Below, piece by piece: positions 5,918-8,221 of a stretch of 8,221 bases of DNA (its first letter is position 1; each line of letters begins with the position of its first letter). Below the pieces are notes generated by a model. The model did not search any database. It saw only the letters and a list, made by a program, of their open reading frames with translations, and was not told the DNA's origin. The stretch is from contig CAJXPC010000066.1 in NCBI GenBank assembly GCA_913057845.1, positions 1 through 8,221 of the forward strand, in the 5' to 3' direction. Source of the DNA: an uncultured Pseudomonadota bacterium. Its GTDB lineage: Bacteria; Pseudomonadota; Gammaproteobacteria; Burkholderiales; Eutrophovitaceae. The position numbers and the translations under genes are program-made.

Positions 5918-7540
5918 ATGACGGAAATCTGGAAATGGGTTGATCAGCACATACTCGGACTTGCCCGCGAGTTCCGACTCAGTTTTCTACCCCCGCTTAT
6001 GGTCTACGTGGCTGCGGGTATTTCTCCCCTGACCCAAATTGTTGGGTCGTTCTACGTCAAAGAACAACTCGGACTCACTGCAGAATTTTTAGCTGGCCTG
6101 GCTTTCTGGGCAATGCTGCCTTGGGCGCTCAAAATGCCCGTCGGGCACCTTGTCGATCTGTTTTGGAAAGTCAAAAGTGGATTTGTCTACCTCGGCGCAC
6201 TGATGATTGCCGTCAGCTTGGGCATCATGATTCTTCTCCTTGGCCACACAGAAGCAATGTTAACGGTAGCGAGTGCAGAAACGTGGTTCATTACCTCGTC
6301 ACTACTTGCACCCATTGGTTATGTCTTACAAGACGTTGTTGCGGACGCTATGACCGTCGAGGCAGTTCCGAGCATTGACCGTGACGGTCAGCCCATAGAT
6401 CCAGCCCGTATACGATCCATGCATACAACGATGCAATTGTTGGGTCGCCTCGCGATTATCATAGGCGGCATGCTTGTGGCACTTCTCAACGTTTCAATGA
6501 TGAATGGAGTTGCTGAGTTACCCGAAGCCGAGAAATCACTCGCTTATTTGTCTGTGTATCAAATCGGCTTACTCATACCTCTATCCTCTATTCTCGGCGT
6601 CCTCAGCGCATCACTACTCCAAAGAAAAGCTATTCGTGACCTCATCAAGTCAGGCCACACTAAAAATGCAGCGCTCTCCATGACCCGAGTACAAAGTGAG
6701 CGACCGAGTGTCAATTGGTGGATCCTTGGCGGAGGACTCGCGTTCGCTTTACTCTCGATAAGTGTTGGCTTAGCCGACACACCAGGCGCACAAGAAATCG
6801 TGTTCGTTATATCTACGGCCATCATTTTATTCCTGATGTCAAAACTCATGAAAGAGTTAGACCCAAAAGCACGACAAGTTCTGATTGGCACAGCAGTCAT
6901 CATCTTCGCATACCGCGCGGTGCCTACTACGGGTGCCGGCACTTCTTGGTGGATGATTGACGTGCTGGAGTTTGATCAGTCCTTCATCGCAAAACTCTCC
7001 CTCATCGCCTCCTTTCTCGCTTTATTTGGCATGATTATTTTTAGAAAATTCATGGCTGAGAAATCAATTGCCTATGTCATAGGCGCACTTGCTGTTGTGG
7101 GCACGCTATTGATGATTCCCGATATCGCTATGTTCTATGGCGTCCATTACTGGACCGCACAGGTCACGGATGGGGTCGTCGATCAGCGTTTTATCGCGGT
7201 AATTGATACCGCCATGGAATCCCCTCTCGGACAGATTGCCATGGTGCCGATGTTGGCCTGGATTGCTCATTCTGCACCGCAGAATTTAAAGGCTACATTT
7301 TTTGCTGTCATGGCATCTTTCTCAAATTTGGCACTATCTGCAGCGCAACTGGGCACAAAGTATCTCAACCAAATGTACACGGTCGCAAGAGAAGTAAAAG
7401 ACCGAGAAACGGGCATGATCACAACTGCAGCGAACTATGATGAGTTGGGGTCCTTATTCATCACCGTGGCTTGCATCTCAATTTCACTGCCGCTCGCAGC
7501 GATTGCGCTTGTTAAGTTTCTTAAATTAAAAAGTGCGTAA
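5918..7540 (+). CDS. BT1 (folate-biopterin transporter) family MFS carrier
   Basis: A 540-residue inner-membrane carrier with about 12 hydrophobic segments. It fits the BT1/FBT branch of the major facilitator superfamily: PWALKMPVGHLVDLF (68-82) matches the conserved PW.LK...G...D loop after helix 2, and APIGYVLQDVVADAMTVEA (131-149) matches the DV..D..V block of helix 4. YRAVPTTGAGTSWW (332-345) resembles the start of the second half, and ATFFAVMASFSNLALSAAQLG (459-479) resembles the EAT..AL..S.SN segment near the end. Family members in plants, protozoa and cyanobacteria carry folates or pterins, but many bacterial ones have no known substrate. AAGGA (5908-5912), 5 nt before the ATG, is a good ribosome site. 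It follows the hydratase by 56 bp and precedes a small membrane protein by 11 bp, so the three are probably co-transcribed. It could be importer or exporter. The MFS assignment is firm; the substrate is not. Confidence 0.85.
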   Translation: MTEIWKWVDQHILGLAREFRLSFLPPLMVYVAAGISPLTQIVGSFYVKEQLGLTAEFLAGLAFWAMLPWALKMPVGHLVDLFWKVKSGFVYLGALMIAVSLGIMILLLGHTEAMLTVASAETWFITSSLLAPIGYVLQDVVADAMTVEAVPSIDRDGQPIDPARIRSMHTTMQLLGRLAIIIGGMLVALLNVSMMNGVAELPEAEKSLAYLSVYQIGLLIPLSSILGVLSASLLQRKAIRDLIKSGHTKNAALSMTRVQSERPSVNWWILGGGLAFALLSISVGLADTPGAQEIVFVISTAIILFLMSKLMKELDPKARQVLIGTAVIIFAYRAVPTTGAGTSWWMIDVLEFDQSFIAKLSLIASFLALFGMIIFRKFMAEKSIAYVIGALAVVGTLLMIPDIAMFYGVHYWTAQVTDGVVDQRFIAVIDTAMESPLGQIAMVPMLAWIAHSAPQNLKATFFAVMASFSNLALSAAQLGTKYLNQMYTVAREVKDRETGMITTAANYDELGSLFITVACISISLPLAAIALVKFLKLKSA

Positions 7541-7551
7541 TTAAGTCGACT

Positions 7552-8031
7552 ATGTTCCAACGAATAACATTAAGATCCTCAGCCTCAAAAGAAAAGATCC
7601 AAGAGCAGCTCTTGCGATCTGCAAAGAGGTACGTTGATATAAAAACAGAACCGATCGAACCGGACAGACTGAAGCTCAGCCGTAAGAATGCGCCACCAAT
7701 ATTAAATGGGTTTGTCCCCGTTTTCGTCGGTAGGTTTATTACAAATGAACATGGAACGACACTCGAGGGCTACTTTAGATTCCATCTGCTCGCTATTGGC
7801 TTGTTCGCAGGTTTCATAGGGACCTCGTTACTCAACCTGCTACGCATCTACACACAAGACCCTACTGTGCACGTGCTGATCTCTGACCCTCGCATCCTTT
7901 TTGAGCTGCAGTTTTCAGGACTGTGCGTATTGGTTTCGGTCTTCGCTTGGATGGGAGGAAAATCCTTCAGAGAACACATGAAAGTATGTCTTCTTGAAAA
8001 TTTTAATCCTCAAAAAAACAAATCCACTTAA
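7552..8031 (+). CDS. Hypothetical two-helix membrane protein
   Basis: A 159-residue protein I do not recognise. Residues 1-50 are polar and basic (RSSASKEKIQEQLLRSAKR, then EPIEPDRLKLSRK). Residues 51-76 look like beta structure (GFVPVFVGRFI..EHGTTLEGYFRFH), followed by two likely membrane helices (about 78-97 and 117-135) joined by a short loop with ISDPR (110-114). The tail is basic (REHMK...NPQKNKST). There is no signal peptide and no catalytic motif that I can see. It begins 11 bp after the BT1 carrier gene with no clear Shine-Dalgarno sequence, so translation may depend on coupling. Both facts argue that it belongs to the carrier's operon, perhaps as a partner or a membrane-attached accessory. 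This is inference from position. Confidence 0.75.
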   Translation: MFQRITLRSSASKEKIQEQLLRSAKRYVDIKTEPIEPDRLKLSRKNAPPILNGFVPVFVGRFITNEHGTTLEGYFRFHLLAIGLFAGFIGTSLLNLLRIYTQDPTVHVLISDPRILFELQFSGLCVLVSVFAWMGGKSFREHMKVCLLENFNPQKNKST

Positions 8032-8185
8032 ACGTCAACCGCATCTCAACTTATCAACTTACAATTGTTGGCTGCCTATCAGTCGAAACGAAAGCCCCTA
8101 CGAGTCCTCCGCCAGTTGAACCTAATACGCTATCCAAATGTTTAACCAACTCAATGTAAGGTATTAATTATCCGCTATACCGGAT
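8032..8185. other. Genomic end of the contig, no gene seen
   Basis: After the stop of the membrane protein gene there are 154 bp of genomic sequence. I find no terminator hairpin, tRNA or convincing reading frame. The only sizeable open stretch is 37 sense codons on the - strand (8054-8167) with no ATG start and no ribosome site. All three - strand frames are closed within 22 bases of the genomic end, so no intact gene enters from the right on that strand. Confidence 0.6.
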
Positions 8186-8221
8186 CTGTCTCTTATACAC
8201 ATCTCCGAGCCCACGAGACCT
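8186..8221 (-). other. Illumina Nextera i7 adapter remnant (artefact)
   Basis: This is the reverse complement of the left-end adapter: the mosaic end at 8186-8204, the read-2 adapter at 8205-8219, and the first two bases (CT) of the same index at 8220-8221. Together with bases 15-50 it makes a perfect 36-bp inverted terminal repeat. It should be trimmed before any repeat or insertion-sequence analysis. Confidence 0.98.

Noticed and set aside
8054..8167. A 37-codon - strand open stretch reading ...VLGSTGGGLVGAFVS... near the right end
   Set aside because: The glycine-rich segment looks protein-like, but there is no ATG, no ribosome site, and an in-frame stop lies just upstream; too short to support as a gene or remnant.
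51..8185. CRISPR arrays, tRNA or rRNA genes, prophage or defence genes
   Set aside because: I saw no regularly spaced repeats, no tRNA-like cloverleaf or rRNA sequence, and no nuclease, integrase or phage proteins in any supported frame.
15..8221. Perfect terminal inverted repeats suggesting a transposon or integrated element
   Set aside because: The repeats are exactly the Nextera read-2 adapter, mosaic end and index bases, and the genes between them are ordinary chromosomal-type genes with no transposase.

Overview
This is a contig of real bacterial DNA (about 51-8185) flanked by uncut Illumina Nextera sequence (1-50 and 8186-8221). The two ends form a perfect 36-bp inverted repeat that contains the Tn5 mosaic end. 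It is a library artefact, not a natural transposon. The gene content (TonB/ExbB/ExbD, a TRAP transporter, periplasmic proteins with Sec signals, Shine-Dalgarno sites, moderate GC) points to a Gram-negative proteobacterium. A marine or other environmental gammaproteobacterium is my best guess, but nothing here fixes the taxon.

Layout. (1) 51-1252, + strand: the 3' four-fifths of a TRAP transporter large permease of the mannitol/chloroaromatic (FcbT3-like) subfamily, closed by a strong intrinsic terminator. (2) 1493-1888, + strand: a small secreted protein with a surface-adhesin-protein-E-like pattern. (3) 1986-4872, - strand: a four-gene operon read right to left. It begins with a periplasmic solute-binding protein resembling the quinoprotein-dehydrogenase-associated MxaJ/XoxJ group and continues with exbB, exbD and tonB. 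(4) 4873-5057: a divergent intergenic region with a plausible promoter for the rightward genes and an 18-bp imperfect palindrome at its predicted start site. (5) 5058-8031, + strand: three closely spaced genes for a 2-keto-4-pentenoate hydratase-family enzyme (MhpD-like), a BT1 (folate-biopterin transporter family) carrier and a two-helix membrane protein of unknown function. (6) 8032-8185: no supportable gene.

How the genes may work together. ExbB-ExbD-TonB form an inner-membrane motor that powers outer-membrane TonB-dependent receptors, and no receptor lies in the window. The binding protein at the head of that operon suggests a dedicated uptake route, or a link to a periplasmic PQQ dehydrogenase, rather than a housekeeping Ton system. 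The divergent hydratase-transporter-membrane protein unit looks like a small uptake-and-catabolism cassette whose substrate cannot be read from the sequence. The binding-protein-led Ton operon and the hydratase/BT1/orphan cassette are the parts most worth following up. Neither can be called a new system from this window alone.
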